From Caenorhabditis elegans (Eukaryota; Nematoda; Chromadorea; Rhabditida; Rhabditidae), in NCBI RefSeq assembly GCF_000002985.6, contig NC_003282.8:7874001-7938000 (forward strand): a stretch of DNA of 64,000 nt, read 5' to 3'. Numbering within the stretch: the first letter of the stretch is position 1; every line of letters begins with the position of its first letter. The notes under the pieces are model-generated. The model had not been told where the DNA came from, did no database searches, and saw only the letters and a list, made by a program, of their open reading frames with translations. This document shows, piece by piece, positions 23,001-33,628 of the stretch. The translations under genes were made by a program, and so were the position numbers.

Positions 23001-26000
23001 TCATTCACGGCGGCTTCATCTGTGACTGTAATTTTAAAATATGAAATTTCTAATTTATTTATTATATATATTTTGGATAGGGAAGGAGCAAAATTTTTAA
23101 TATGTTTTTCAGTGCAATTTATGTTCTTTCAAATCTGATAATGAGAATGTCTGCTGTAAGATCATGATATTCGTTTCCAGTGTAGACATCTGAAAATCTG
23201 AATCTGAATGACAATAAAATTTCAGATATTCGCACAAGAACGAATAATATTCATTTTCAGCTGATATTCTCACCTTTCAAATAACAGAAAATGTACTCCA
23301 AAAACTTATTGAACTTTTTCGTAGCCTAAAAATTTCGTAGCTTAAAAATCTTTCACTTACCGTTTCAAATGAAAACTTCAAAAAATGTGAATAAGGAATG
23401 ACAACTGTGTCTAGGGTCCTTCCCTTTATGTGTCCGTTTAAGCAAACGTCTCGTTTTGGTGGCCGGTTGCAGTACGCCACGCCCACTTTATTTGACCAGT
23501 CGATCGTCGTCGGCGATGACGTTTGTTGCTCCAATACTGAAGCCTAAAAGAGGTTTTAGTGGAGAAACGAGACAAAAAGAGTGAAGAGACGATTTGATTA
23601 ATGAGCGGATTTGTGATGGACACTACCCAAAAATGGGTACAGCTGACACGTCACTTTCGAGACAAAATTGGGTTCAAAACGTACTGATGCGCGACATTTT
23701 ATATTTGGGATCAAATTTGGAGAATACTTGGAATTGAATGTAACGGATAAAGGAAAGAATTAGATTAATGCAAACTCACATAATTACATAAACAAGGAAA
23801 TTGACTTTTGAGTATGAAAATTACGAACGAATATTTAGAAATAAGAACTTTCAATTCTTAGAAGTTGTAACCAGATTTGTCAGATTGATTCTGTTAAACT
23901 TATCAAAAAGTATGGTACTTCAACATATCAAAGTATAAAAATCAAAGTTTTCTATTCGCAGTTCTAAAACTCTGGCTGGCTGGCATATGTGCTCAGTCTT
24001 CCAACAATCCTCAGTTCTCAATTTGACAAAAATTTCAAAATCTTCTATTTTTAACTGACAGAATATATATTCATCTCAATCATATCCAACCGAACTTACG
24101 TCATTTGTTACGTCACGCTCAGAAAATCCCAAAAAAAGAATGAAAGTTGCATTGAGAGACTCTCGAATTTGATTTTCCTAAACAAGTTTTAGGTTTCTTT
24201 TTCTGACTAACAATGTTCAAAAAATGTTCAATGAAACAATTTAAATTTAAAAAAAAACGATCATGAATATTTTTATGCCACAGGATAACTGTAACCTAGA
24301 ATCAGCACCAGACGAGACCTTCTGAGAAAAAAGAACATACTTCCTAACTTTTGTTGCCTATATCTCGGTTGTCTTTGGGTTTATGAAAACAATTGACAAC
24401 AAAAAGAATAATCTTCTATTATTTTTTCTATAGTTTTGGGGAAAAACTTTAATTGCTATCTTCAACATGAACCTAGGAGTAATTGGGTGCAGAACTAACA
24501 AAGAACATAAAAAAAGGAAATTTAAATATTAAAACTGTAGCTTTTATACAAAATTCAAAGTATACATTTCAACAAAAAAAGGTGTCTCGATTGCAATGTT
24601 TAAAATGACTCCACCTACACTGTCTCTCTCTTCCGGACATATCTATAATACTGATAACCGTGTAACATTGACCGATCGATTCGTCATTTCTAGAAGAAAT
24701 CAAAAAACGTTATGATTATCAAGCACATGTTTTTATTCAATTCAGGTGGCTACGACAACATCCAACAGTACTCTCACTTCCATGGAAGAATGCAATTAAA
24801 CGATCAGAGAAATCAAATGCTATTGATGTTTTATGCAGTGGAGTTCTTGGTTCAGAGGTTTGTAATTTTAAGTTCAATAGACCTTTGTCGTACTTTTCTC
24901 TTGTGACAAATTTGTAATCTTTAATCGTTTGGCTATTTTTAAAGATTTCAAGTCTTCAAAATAAACAAAAAATTTACTCATTTTTGCAGATTGCCATCGA
25001 CCAATGGCAGCAATATTTCAATGAGCCAGTGGAGCCACTTGCTGAGGTACGTGTGTGCCCGTTGGGCATTTTAAGCCTCGTGTATGGACCCAAAAGTGTA
25101 TAATCTGACAGATGATGACGTAGGGAAATGAGACGAAAAGGATTAGTTTTTTTGGTAGAAAATAAGATTTTTTTTGAGTTTCTTTTTTTTTCGGTTTGAA
25201 GATTTGTGGGGAACTTTGATGAATAATTTTCAGGATGATCGCAAACAATGGCTGAGCCAGCAAACAGGAGTTGTGATGAGTTCAGATGCATTCCTTCCAT
25301 TCCGTGATAATGTTGATTGTGCTAAACAGGTAAAAACGTTTTTCATTGTTGGTCAATGCTCGAAGTATTCTAATATGTTGAAATACTACAGCGTTAAAGC
25401 GAAAAATTTTTTTTAATTGATATTAGAGTGGAAACGCGCTCCATGGCTATTTTAAAGTGATCCGCCCCCAATACATGGGTCTCGTTAGATGATTTAAGCC
25501 GTAACTTCAAGCGTTTTCAACTAGTTTTGCCGATTTCGCCAATTTCCTAGCATTTTTAGAGTTTTTTTTTCTATTTTCCGCTGTTTTTAATGATTTTTTC
25601 GTCCAAGTCGAAAATGCTTGAAAATTGGCGAAATCGGTGAAAATAATTTGAAGCGTTTGAAATGACGGATTTGTAGCCGAATACCTCACGAGACCAATTT
25701 TTTATTTTGTATTTCGTGATTTTTACATTTGGGCATAGTAATTGGTTCGAAAGCGGCTAAATAAATAAATAAATAATTTTAAAATTTTCTAGTAGTATTC
25801 AGTTTGTGATTTCTGAACCACAGTGTATACAGTTCCTAATTAGATTAGAAGTAACAAACTAAATTAGACACACTGAATGTTCAAGTGAGCTTTGTTAAAT
25901 TGAATAATACAAGTGTGACGCCAAGAAAAAAAAAATTCAAAAACTTTCCTGTTTTCAAGAGTTGTAGGGATACTGATTGTGTATAATTTTTGCAGTTCGG

Positions 26001-26115
26001 AGTGTCTTATGTTGCTCATCCAGGAGGCTCAGTTCGTGATGATGACATCAAAGAAGCTTGTGATGAACATGGAATAACTCTTATTCATACTGGACTTCGT
26101 CTCTTCCACCATTAG
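8004..26115 (+). CDS. atic-1: Bifunctional AICAR transformylase / IMP cyclohydrolase (ATIC, PurH)
   Basis: Catalyses the last two steps of de novo IMP synthesis in the cytosol. Eighteen exons: 8004-8088, 8359-8606, 9837-9948, 11446-11537, 12826-12876, 17599-17695, 18665-18730, 18988-19113, 19686-19799, 20280-20361, 20407-20500, 20544-20672, 20775-20867, 21068-21141, 24746-24857, 24990-25046, 25234-25329, 25996-26115; 615 aa against about 590 in vertebrates, with a short N-terminal extension. Cyclohydrolase half: [34 protein letters not shown]. Transformylase half: catalytic Lys-His in [58 protein letters not shown]; ends in the usual FHH. Introns 5 (4.7 kb) and 14 (3.6 kb) are very long for this genome; intron 14 contains a lysozyme gene. 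AATAAA about 25 bp after the stop. Converges with arp-11. Confidence 0.95.
9272..9302 (+). other. GC-richer hairpin inside ATIC intron 2
   Basis: AAAGTG and CACTTT close a stem containing AGCC/GGCT around a five-base loop, followed a few bases on by ACA. It could be one half of a box H/ACA RNA, but no second hairpin or H box is identifiable, so no RNA gene is called. Confidence 0.2.
12103..12405 (-). other. Unexplained coding-like ORF antisense to ATIC intron 4
   Basis: A minus-strand frame open for about 100 codons inside intron 4. Its right-hand part (12103-12270) has protein-like composition: blocks [38 protein letters not shown], then a stop. A GTAAGG at about 12365 and a TTTTAG about 70 bp downstream could define a small intron feeding this exon in phase 2. 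A second open stretch upstream (about 12500-12620) starts with ATG and reads [12 protein letters not shown] could not join the pieces into one model, so this is either a nested gene whose exons I mis-bound, a decayed gene, or chance. No family recognised. Confidence 0.25.
14875..14893 (+). repeat. (CT)n microsatellite
   Basis: Run of CT dinucleotides in ATIC intron 5, with no obvious function. Confidence 0.8.
17356..17490 (+). CDS. Candidate alternative first exon of the ATIC gene
   Basis: ATG at 17356 opens 45 codons ending at AAG followed by a GTTTGG donor in phase 0, exactly the phase required to join ATIC exon 6 at 17599 (108 bp intron). The encoded stretch ([17 protein letters not shown] then HRGNK) is hydrophilic and proline/arginine-rich and unlike the cyclohydrolase half it would replace. 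A CTCAG acceptor-like site lies about 38 bp upstream of the ATG, so the transcript could be trans-spliced. If used, it gives a protein lacking the cyclohydrolase domain. Supported only by frame and splice consensus. Confidence 0.4.
18075..18199 (+). CDS. Candidate alternative terminal exon of the ATIC gene
   Basis: After a TTTGACAG acceptor the sequence stays open for 40 codons in the phase left by exon 6 (ends CTTAGATACG) and stops at 18197. An AATAAA follows at about 18269. Splicing exon 6 to this exon would end the protein between the two enzyme domains with a basic tail ([17 protein letters not shown]). The reading is conjectural; a second frame is open over the same stretch. Confidence 0.3.
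19978..20028 (+). other. Candidate 51-nt cassette exon in the ATIC gene
   Basis: Bounded by TGTTCAG and GTATGA, 51 nt long, and phase 1 at both ends, matching the phase-1 intron between exons 9 and 10. Inclusion would insert 17 residues ([17 protein letters not shown]) without a frameshift just before [10 protein letters not shown], the most conserved transformylase block. The canonical skipping form reproduces the family sequence ARARGADRMSS exactly. Confidence 0.45.
21718..22987 (-). CDS. ilys-4: Invertebrate-type (destabilase) lysozyme, nested in ATIC intron 14
   Basis: Four exons: 22987-22915, 22508-22378, 22292-22197, 21897-21718, giving 159 aa. Signal peptide at the N-terminus ([18 protein letters not shown]). 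The i-type lysozyme core follows: [51 protein letters not shown], then HDGGANGC and GTIGYWKRV, with the many cysteines expected of a secreted disulphide-rich enzyme. In characterised i-type lysozymes the catalytic pair is a Glu in C-x2-E-S-G-C and a nearby Asp. Here the Glu position reads Asp (CDQDSGC), so activity is uncertain. The upstream ATG at 23004 opens only seven codons out of frame (uORF), so the start at 22987 was preferred. AATAAA at about 21641-21646. The whole gene lies within one intron of the ATIC gene on the opposite strand. The symbol is from memory of this locus. Confidence 0.9.
25477..25695. repeat. Palindromic repeat element in ATIC intron 17
   Basis: Outer ends GGTCTCGT and ACGAGACC are inverted, and the arms of about 85 bp remain alignable, best at CCGATTTCGCCAATTT against its complement. 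A related single arm occurs at 47152-47222. Likely a small non-autonomous palindromic repeat; no protein. Confidence 0.75.
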
Positions 26116-26280
26116 ATTTTTTAAGCAAACGGCAGCAATAAAGTTTACACATTTTTCCTAACTTTTATCCAACTTCCCCTTAATGTACAGTTTTGGCCCT
26201 TTTTTTCTAAGTTTTTCATACATTTATGCGAATAAATAATAAAATTATAAAGCACCAGTTACATTTAAAAAAACAAATTT

Positions 26281-28735
26281 CTAACGGGATTTTACAATGA
26301 TATCAGTCCAATCAGCAGCTAATTTTCCATTTTTCCACTCTTCCAAGGTTAAACTTTTGCGTTCAATTGTCTCTCGAAGTGATCCCAATAGACTTGCACC
26401 GAGCCAGGAAACGAAAAGTGGCGTGTTTTTGATTTCCGAAAATTGATAGAATTTTACAATTACGGCAATTTTGGAATTGTTTTTCTCGTCGATAACTTGA
26501 ATTTCTTGTTCCAAACGTTTCATGAGACCAGGAATTGTAGAGACTCCACCAGTTAAAAGTATATTTGGGAATAGCTTTTTCCGGAGATCAATCGGGCATT
26601 TTGATACCAGCTTGTGAAGAAGTTTCGGAAGGGAAAGATCGAATGATGTAGGATTGAGATTCTCATTGAAGAAGATTTCAGTACTTGTTTCGCTGAAATA
26701 ATAAGTACTAAAGGTAATACGCGGCTTCTCTTACAATCGAAGTTCAGAATTTAATTTTTTCTGTTTTTTTTTTTGAATAATATAGGGAGCATAATAAAAA
26801 TTGTTTGGATTACTGTAGGTGGCAGATTTCATGATATCATAGAAGGAGTTTTTAAAAAAATTTACTTTTTAACTACGAGAAATAAGTAATTTTAGAAACT
26901 TCTCTGTTGCTAATATGACGAAATATAATAGGAAAACTTTTCAAAAAATGTTGGATTTTGTTTATTCAGTCAAAAAGCGAAGCAACGCAAAAAGCGAAGC
27001 AAGCGAAGCGTAGCTTTTTTGGATGTCGTCGATCAAAAGTAATTTTTCCAATTTTTGTTCTAAAATATTTATATTAAAACAGTCAGGAGGGAGGCTCTAA
27101 ATTGCGACATTGCTTTAGTTTTCACGAAAAAATGGTACGAACATAATTTATGTCGCTTTTTGTCTGTGAATAAACATTTTTTAAACAAAAAATTGCAGTT
27201 TTCCATGATATTTGATAACGTTTGCCAACACATTCAATTTTTAAACTTCTGGTAAGAAAAAACTTTTAAAACTTACAATACAACTGGAGGAACTACAAAT
27301 ATTTTTCCATTATTCGGAAATAGTCTTTCTTTGCAAAGTGTCTCAATATCCGGTTTTTCTCCTTCTTCTGACGCTTCCCATTTTGTCCAATTTTCGGCCC
27401 GTTCCTTATCCAGACAAATGAGTGATAAACTAAGCGTTTCGATAAGTTTACACGCCTAAAACATATCTTCAGTTATTGAGTTTTTTCAAGTTTTAGATAT
27501 TTACATCAATATCTTGCCAATCGTTTTCTGTAATTGCTCGTCTCTCTCCATTTAATTCTGCAATTTGACCATATTTCTCCATTTGCTCCCGAACTCTTCG
27601 TTCAAGTTGTCGGCCACAAATCGAGCGAGCTGATTCGAACTCATTCAGCATTGTCACACCTTCGATAATCTGAAAAAAATACAATTTGCAATAAATCATA
27701 AATAGAAATTTGAATTTCTAAAAAAAATTTAACTGTTTAAAATTGTAGATGGTAAAAAATTACTCTTTTGTTGATTTTTTTCTAGAAATATTTTCTTATG
27801 CTCTTCAAAAATTAAAAATAAGAACTAACTGGAACTGCGATACATTCTGAATGTCCAATATCGACAACGAGAGCATTTTGAGTATTGAATGGAAATGTGG
27901 CACAAACATGAGATGGCATGAACATTAGAGATTTGCAACGAATCTTTTCGACAACAATTTTGGTGATGGTATTGCGGAGGGATTCTGACATGAAAATGCT
28001 TTCCACAAATATCACTGGACGGTCAGTGGGAGCCAAAACTCTAAAATCCAAGCTTTAAGTTAATCGAGGCCAGAGAGGCTCACTTTAAAAATACAATCCT
28101 CAAGAATTTATAGAGAATTTCTTCGTAGTACTCGGTGGACTTTGTAGCAGTCTTCCGATTGTTTAGAGCTAATAATTCATCAGAAGTTATCAATTTTCCT
28201 TCATCATCGACGTATTCTGTTCGGATAATATGTCGAGGTGTTATTTCTCCGGCACATCCAATTCTAAACATAGTAAAATTATGAAATTTAAGAACAGTGG
28301 AACTCAAACTTCGTTAACTTGCTTCCAATCTCAACCACAACTGCACTTTTTCCATTATCGATTGAACTGATAGCTTGAGATAAAGTTGTCGATGAAAGCG
28401 AGATTGATTGATTTGAAACTCCCGACGAACTCCGTCGAGCCGCCTTCAGCGACTCCAACGTTGATTGAGCAGTTGATGCCAGTTTGAACACTACAATATT
28501 GATTTTAAGATGATTTAATCTTAAAAAGAAAGGAGTAATTACGAATGTGGCACAATAAATAATGATTGATTCGTCTAATTAAAGTAAAATCTTGATAAAA
28601 CATTAAAACAAAAAAGTCGTTCTCAATTGAGCGCTTACCGTATACGTGTGCAAACACCATGTATCTTCTATTGCGTACCGCGCGCAGTATATTACGCGCA
28701 AAGTTTTTGCGACTCTGAGTGACGTCACCAGACAT
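26281..28735 (-). CDS. arp-11: Actin-related protein of dynactin (Arp11/ACTR10)
   Basis: Seven exons: 28735-28639, 28490-28310, 28263-28084, 28040-27830, 27669-27505, 27455-27277, 26692-26281, giving 474 aa (vertebrate ACTR10 about 417). Degenerate actin fold: VVVEIGSKLTKIGCAGE corresponds to actin phosphate loop 1, ALVVDIGHSECIAVPII to loop 2, NILLTGGVSTIPGLMKRLEQE to the adenosine motif, and FVSWLGASLLGSL to the C-terminal actin block. Arp11 caps the pointed end of the dynactin Arp1 filament and helps recruit cargo for cytoplasmic dynein. The first ~60 residues (serine-rich, ARRSSSGVSNQS) are an extension with no actin counterpart. Ends 165 bp from the convergent ATIC gene. Symbol from recognised neighbourhood; subfamily fits Arp10/11 better than Arp1. 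Confidence 0.85.
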
Positions 28736-29776
28736 TTTCTTATCGCTTTCTCGTTTACCGCCAGTTTAAATAATTATTTTATCACTTTTTATAAGTTTTT
28801 ATCATTTCGCGTAATTACAGTAATCTTTTTATTAAAGGATTTGTTGCTTGATAGTGAACTAAAATAGGTTAACTTTGATTTTTAATGAGAGAGACATCAT
28901 CGATTGCAGGTTTAGATTAGTTGTATCCATTTCTCTGACTCGAAATCTCTTTTTGCGTACTAATTTTTCAAAATAACCATCGATCTTCATCCAGATTTGA
29001 GGAAAATTCCTGTTTATTATTTTCAATATCTGGAAGGCTAAATAGAAAAAATGTTTGACTCGTTTAGGAATCCTAAATTTTGGAGATATAAAATTTGCGT
29101 CTTTCAATATTCAACTATTTGGGATATGATTTCCTTTTTTGCAATTATGGATTCTTACTAGAAAAACTACCAGACTCTGGCAAACATTCTCCTCCGCCTT
29201 GTTTGCTTTTTTCGTTGCTGGTCATCTTCAACAAACAGTGTACTTAAGCTCAGCATCACCACCGTGTTTTTTCATGGTGAAAACAACCCAGTTAAAATGG
29301 CTGAACAAGATGTTTAGATTTTTCTCGATAACATCTGATTGTGTAGGTCACCTTTACAAAGTTCATTTGAACTTTTTGCTATATCGTTATTCGAACGGAT
29401 CTTCTCTCTTAACATAAAAGTTCCTTGCAATAGATATCGTTCAAAACGAACCAAGTGTCATCACTTGGAGCGGAGCCAGTAGAGCCCTGCTCTCGACATG
29501 TGAGAGCCCGGTCGCAAGGCATAGGGAATGACAACATTTCGTCTGCGTCTCCACCTCTTCAAGCAATCACTGTGAAATAGAAGCACACGAAGTTACACAC
29601 TTGAATCCCTTTCTCTATATCCCTCGGTCTCTAGTTCTTCAGTTTATCCACGTTCAACGTCTGCTTTTTCTTCTTCTGCATCGACTTCGTGTTTTTTTCT
29701 CCAGAAATTTCGAAAACGTTTCAAAAATAATTTTTCCAGACTTCTGCTTCACGGCGTTTGCCGTGTTTCTTTCACG
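28736..29776. other. Divergent intergenic region with a GC-rich structured segment
   Basis: Shared upstream region of arp-11 and the coiled-coil gene. The segment at about 29440-29560 is clearly more GC-rich than its surroundings. It contains two short hairpins (CAAGTG/CACTTG and GCTCTC/GAGAGC) and a TCTGCGTCTCC promoter-type motif at about 29541. TTTTTCCAG ending at about 29740 is a likely trans-splice acceptor for the downstream gene. No coding exon is credible. Confidence 0.5.
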
Positions 29777-32700
29777 ATGCCAAATTTACTCGATGACAGT
29801 TTTGATCCAACTTTTCAATCAACATCAAAAGTGAGTTTTAATTCCACAAGGAACATAAAATTGTAAGCAAAGTTTGTATACTCTAATTTTTAATATTCAC
29901 AGTCTCAAATTATTCTAAGATTGCAAATTAACGCTCATTTTCCGAGTGATTGAGCCACACCCAAAGTTTTGAAAATATATAATTTATCAGTAATTAACCA
30001 AAAACTTCTACAATGTTCAGAAATTGGTACTTCCGTCTATTCGAAAGGTTCAGCCCGAATATGACAATCTTCCCGAAGAGCAGGGGGTTAACGATTTCTC
30101 AAGTGATGAACTGATGAAATTGCTCTCGTTCATGGAAGGTGAAGTTCAAGCAAGAGAAGATGTCATTGATCATCTGAAACGTGAAAGAACGAAAATTCTA
30201 CTATCCGAAGCTAAATATGGAAAACTAAATATGAACGATCCATTTGCTGCGTTGCGACGAGATTCGGCAATTACTGGCGAACAGATTGATGAAGAGAAGA
30301 TTGTTCAAATGTACGAGTCACAAGTGGATCAGTTGGATAAGATGATGGCAGTGCAAAAGCAATCGCAAAGAAATGCGGCTGTGGTAATTAAATTTTTGTG
30401 CAGCTCCCTCTATTTACACCAATCAAAAAAGTTTTCAGCTGTTGGTTGCGCTGGAGAAGAAGCAATATAAACTCGTGAAAAAGTTGGAGGCGGATAGAGA
30501 AGCTAAAATAAGGTGAGTTATATATTACGAAATAAGAAAATACCTTAATAAACATTATAACTCGACTCATACGCCTAAAATTTAGAACAAATCTTTAGGT
30601 ACGCGAAACAAGGAGATGATTTGGTCGCTCACTTGGAAAAAGAACGAAATCAACTTCAACAACAAATTGAATTTCATATTGAGGAGAAACGCAAAGCCGA
30701 AATCGCAAAGGATAAAATGGAAATGACACTTGGAAATGAGAAAAAACGTCACGAATCAATCGTTTTGTATTTGATACAAGAACGCAAACAAATGCTTTTA
30801 AAAATGCACGAATTAAGAGTGAAAGCCGAACAAATTATGCTTCAAAATCAAAATGATCCTACCAAACGTGAGTTAACTGCAAAATAAGTTTTTTTAGTTC
30901 AATAAAACTTTCAGCTGGTCCATCATCAGCGTTAAGTGAACGCGAGCTTATTGAGGAGCTGAAAAAAGAAGTCACGTTTTTACGAGCAGAACGGGAATCG
31001 CTCACAAAAACTCAGAAAATGGTGAAAACTGAAAATCTGAGCCTTCGAGAAACAGTTCGTGGACAAGAAGCCGATCTTCAGATGCTTCGACGGAATCTGA
31101 CGTTAACTGGAGCAAAAATGTCAATTGATAAGCCTGGGAATGTAGTGAGTTTTGTTTCAAATTTTCAATTTTCCTGAAACGGTCATAGAAATTTGGTTTA
31201 TCGATGTCTCTAAATGTCAAAAGAATTGTTTTAAATTAGCTCTTGACAAATGCAAAAAAGTTGTAACTTTTTACTTATTACATGATATTTCCCATCTGCA
31301 TTTTCTTTTATCAGTTGAACATAATAAGACAACCTTCACATAGTTGATTGCACTCATGATTAGCAAAATTTAGCTCTCAAAACAAGTTATGGAATTTCCG
31401 CATTTCATATTTTATGTTATTGCAGCTACCTCAACTTCCACCCGACACAGGATCCCTAATAATGGCGAATCGAGGTGCAAAACCAGCAGTTAATAGACAA
31501 CAGCCAGCTCCTCCTCCTGTAGCTCGTCTTCCAAATTCAGCAACATTTCCAACTGAAAAGAGTCGACTTCCAAGAGCTCCACCTCCAGCTGTAACAACAC
31601 CGGTCCCTCGAATGAGTATTGGAAGTTTGCCGGCATCTAGTTCTAATGTGTAAGATTTCTGACTACAATCAATTTTGATATTGCTATGTCACTGCAATCT
31701 GCCAAACTCAAACAAATTACAGTACCATGAAAACTTTCAGACCTCGCACAATGAGTTCGCCAGTGAAAAAGACACCAGTTATGGGTGTTTCCTCCACAGC
31801 AGTCCGACGCCCTCAGTCCGCAGCAACTACTACAATGCCAACTACCTCAGTTATAACAAATACATCTGCTGTGATGCCACTGTCGCCTGATCTCGAACAG
31901 CTGGAGGCTGCCATACAATCTATGAATGGTACGTTTTTTTCTTTGATTTTTCAAAACTTTCTGCACATTCTTATTTAATTTGGCAAGGCTTTATATTATT
32001 GTGTTAGTCTTTTCGTAGTTATGTCATTCTTCAGTTGTTACCGCCAGTCCCCCCGCATATTCAACTGCCATGGCCAAACGGAGTTCAAGTCTTCCGAGAG
32101 AAGCAAATAACAATCCACCAGGAGCTCCAATCCGTAGAAGCACGATGAACGGTGGAATGCACACATCTACGACGGGAGTCGTTAGCACTAGAATTGGCAT
32201 GTTTTTGTAGTTATAGACTTGTGTTTTCTCGTTTTTTTTTTCAAGATGGCAGTTACCTTGAAAGAGCTGAAAGACAGTAGTAACTATGCAATCACTTGTA
32301 GTTTTGCGCTCAAGAGTATTGTTTTTGGTTTTCGGTATTGGGAAATTTCCATTTAGAAAACAAAATCATTCAGTCTTTGTAGGTGGAATATGAATGCAAA
32401 TTGTGTCTGACTTTAAAAACTACTGCAGTTTTAAACTTTCTGCGGGAGTTTCATCGGTTCTTCAAACGTTTTTTTCTAGATTTGTTAAAATTTATGTGTT
32501 TTAAAAACTGGTTTTTTAATAAGTTTATTTTTATCGGAACCCTATGAAAAATCTATGAAAATTCCGCAGCCACACAAGTTTGAACTCACAGTACTCGCTA
32601 AAAGAGCATACCCTCCTTTTTTAGCAGACAGTTTTCGTTTCGAGACCGGGACCGTATTTTTAGCGCGAAAATCTGAAAATTTCGCATCCGGATAATACGA

Positions 32701-32877
32701 AAATGAATAAAAATAAATTTTAATATCTACATTTCTTAACTCCTACATTACTTATTCTGTTTTAATATGTTTCTTTTTTCAGCCGGACCTTCGTCAAACG
32801 TGGCAAGTGAACGAAAACTTTCTGGAACTGTAAAGCGGAACGGAATTCTCGCAAAAGCGTTTGGATCATCGAAATGA
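29777..32877 (+). CDS. Coiled-coil protein, cortactin-binding protein 2 N-terminal type (CTTNBP2/CTTNBP2NL-like)
   Basis: Nine exons: 29777-29830, 30021-30383, 30439-30512, 30599-30867, 30915-31144, 31426-31649, 31723-31928, 32035-32196, 32783-32877, giving 558 aa. Residues about 20-320 are highly charged heptad-repeat coiled coil beginning FSSDELMKLLSFMEGEVQAR, with KYGKLNMNDPFAALRRD and LEKERNQLQQQIEFHIEEK. This is the signature of the CTTNBP2 N-terminal domain, whose mammalian members bind striatin/PP2A and cortactin at the actin cortex. The C-terminal third is low-complexity, Pro/Ser/Thr/Arg-rich (QQPAPPPVARLP, SSPVKKTPVMG). The exon 8/9 junction works only with a GC donor (ATTG|GCATG), so that boundary is uncertain. 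Probable spliced-leader acceptor at 29740. Confidence 0.85.
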
Positions 32878-33628
32878 TATTTTATATTCAAAATCTTAAC
32901 TTACCTATCTGCACTTCTACCTAACAAACATTCATGGGTATTACGATTCTCTCATTCTTTCAGTTTTTGCTCAATTTTCTTACAATGTTTTATCGCACTT
33001 TTCATCATTTTCTTACTTGTTTGTTTATAGTTTTCATTTCGTGTAAAATCAGATCAAATTAAATATTGCACGTATAATGAAAATATTAAATTCGAGATAT
33101 ATTGTTCATTTAAAAAAAAGACGAAATCTAGTTTATAAAAGTCAGAAAAGATCCGTGAAATGATTGAAGCCTAGTGGTAGAGGAACGAGCGAGGACTTGT
33201 AATATTTTCGTTTTAAAAAAACAAAGTCTATTTTCACGAATGAATAGTACAAGTAGGGCACAAATGAGGAGGGGGAAATAGAATGAAAAGACGATATGGA
33301 CCCGTCTATGGTCGATTTTCCAATAAGGAAAAGGGGTATTTCATGATGAGCATGTTCTACTAATATTGATGGATGCGAATTTGTCAAGAATATCATTCTT
33401 TAAACTATTATATTAAAATCAAAGTGTTCCGAATGTGAGGCAAAAGAAAAAAATGTGATCGAAAAAGATTTGGGGCCCTGGAAAGTGCAAAAAGAGTGAG
33501 ATGACTGGTTGGATGGGTTGGAGCCAACTGAAAATAAGGCAAAAAATAAGAAAGAACTAGACGATTCATAAGAGGCACTGGATGAAGATGTCGCGGGACA
33601 AAACACGAAAGAAAATTGGAAAAAAGCA
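32878..33628. other. Convergent 3' intergenic region
   Basis: Lies between the stops of the coiled-coil gene and the C3HC gene. The long minus-strand frames at 33142-33632 are low-complexity Ser/Phe/His translations without a start or splice context, more likely 3' UTR. No RNA gene or repeat recognised. Confidence 0.5.

Noticed and set aside
23277-23623. Minus-strand ORFs in ATIC intron 14 right of the lysozyme gene
   Set aside because: No signal, splice or family support; overlapping frames differ, as expected by chance.
26974-27012. AAGCGAAGC micro-repeat in an arp-11 intron
   Set aside because: Few imperfect units with no structure; simple-sequence noise.
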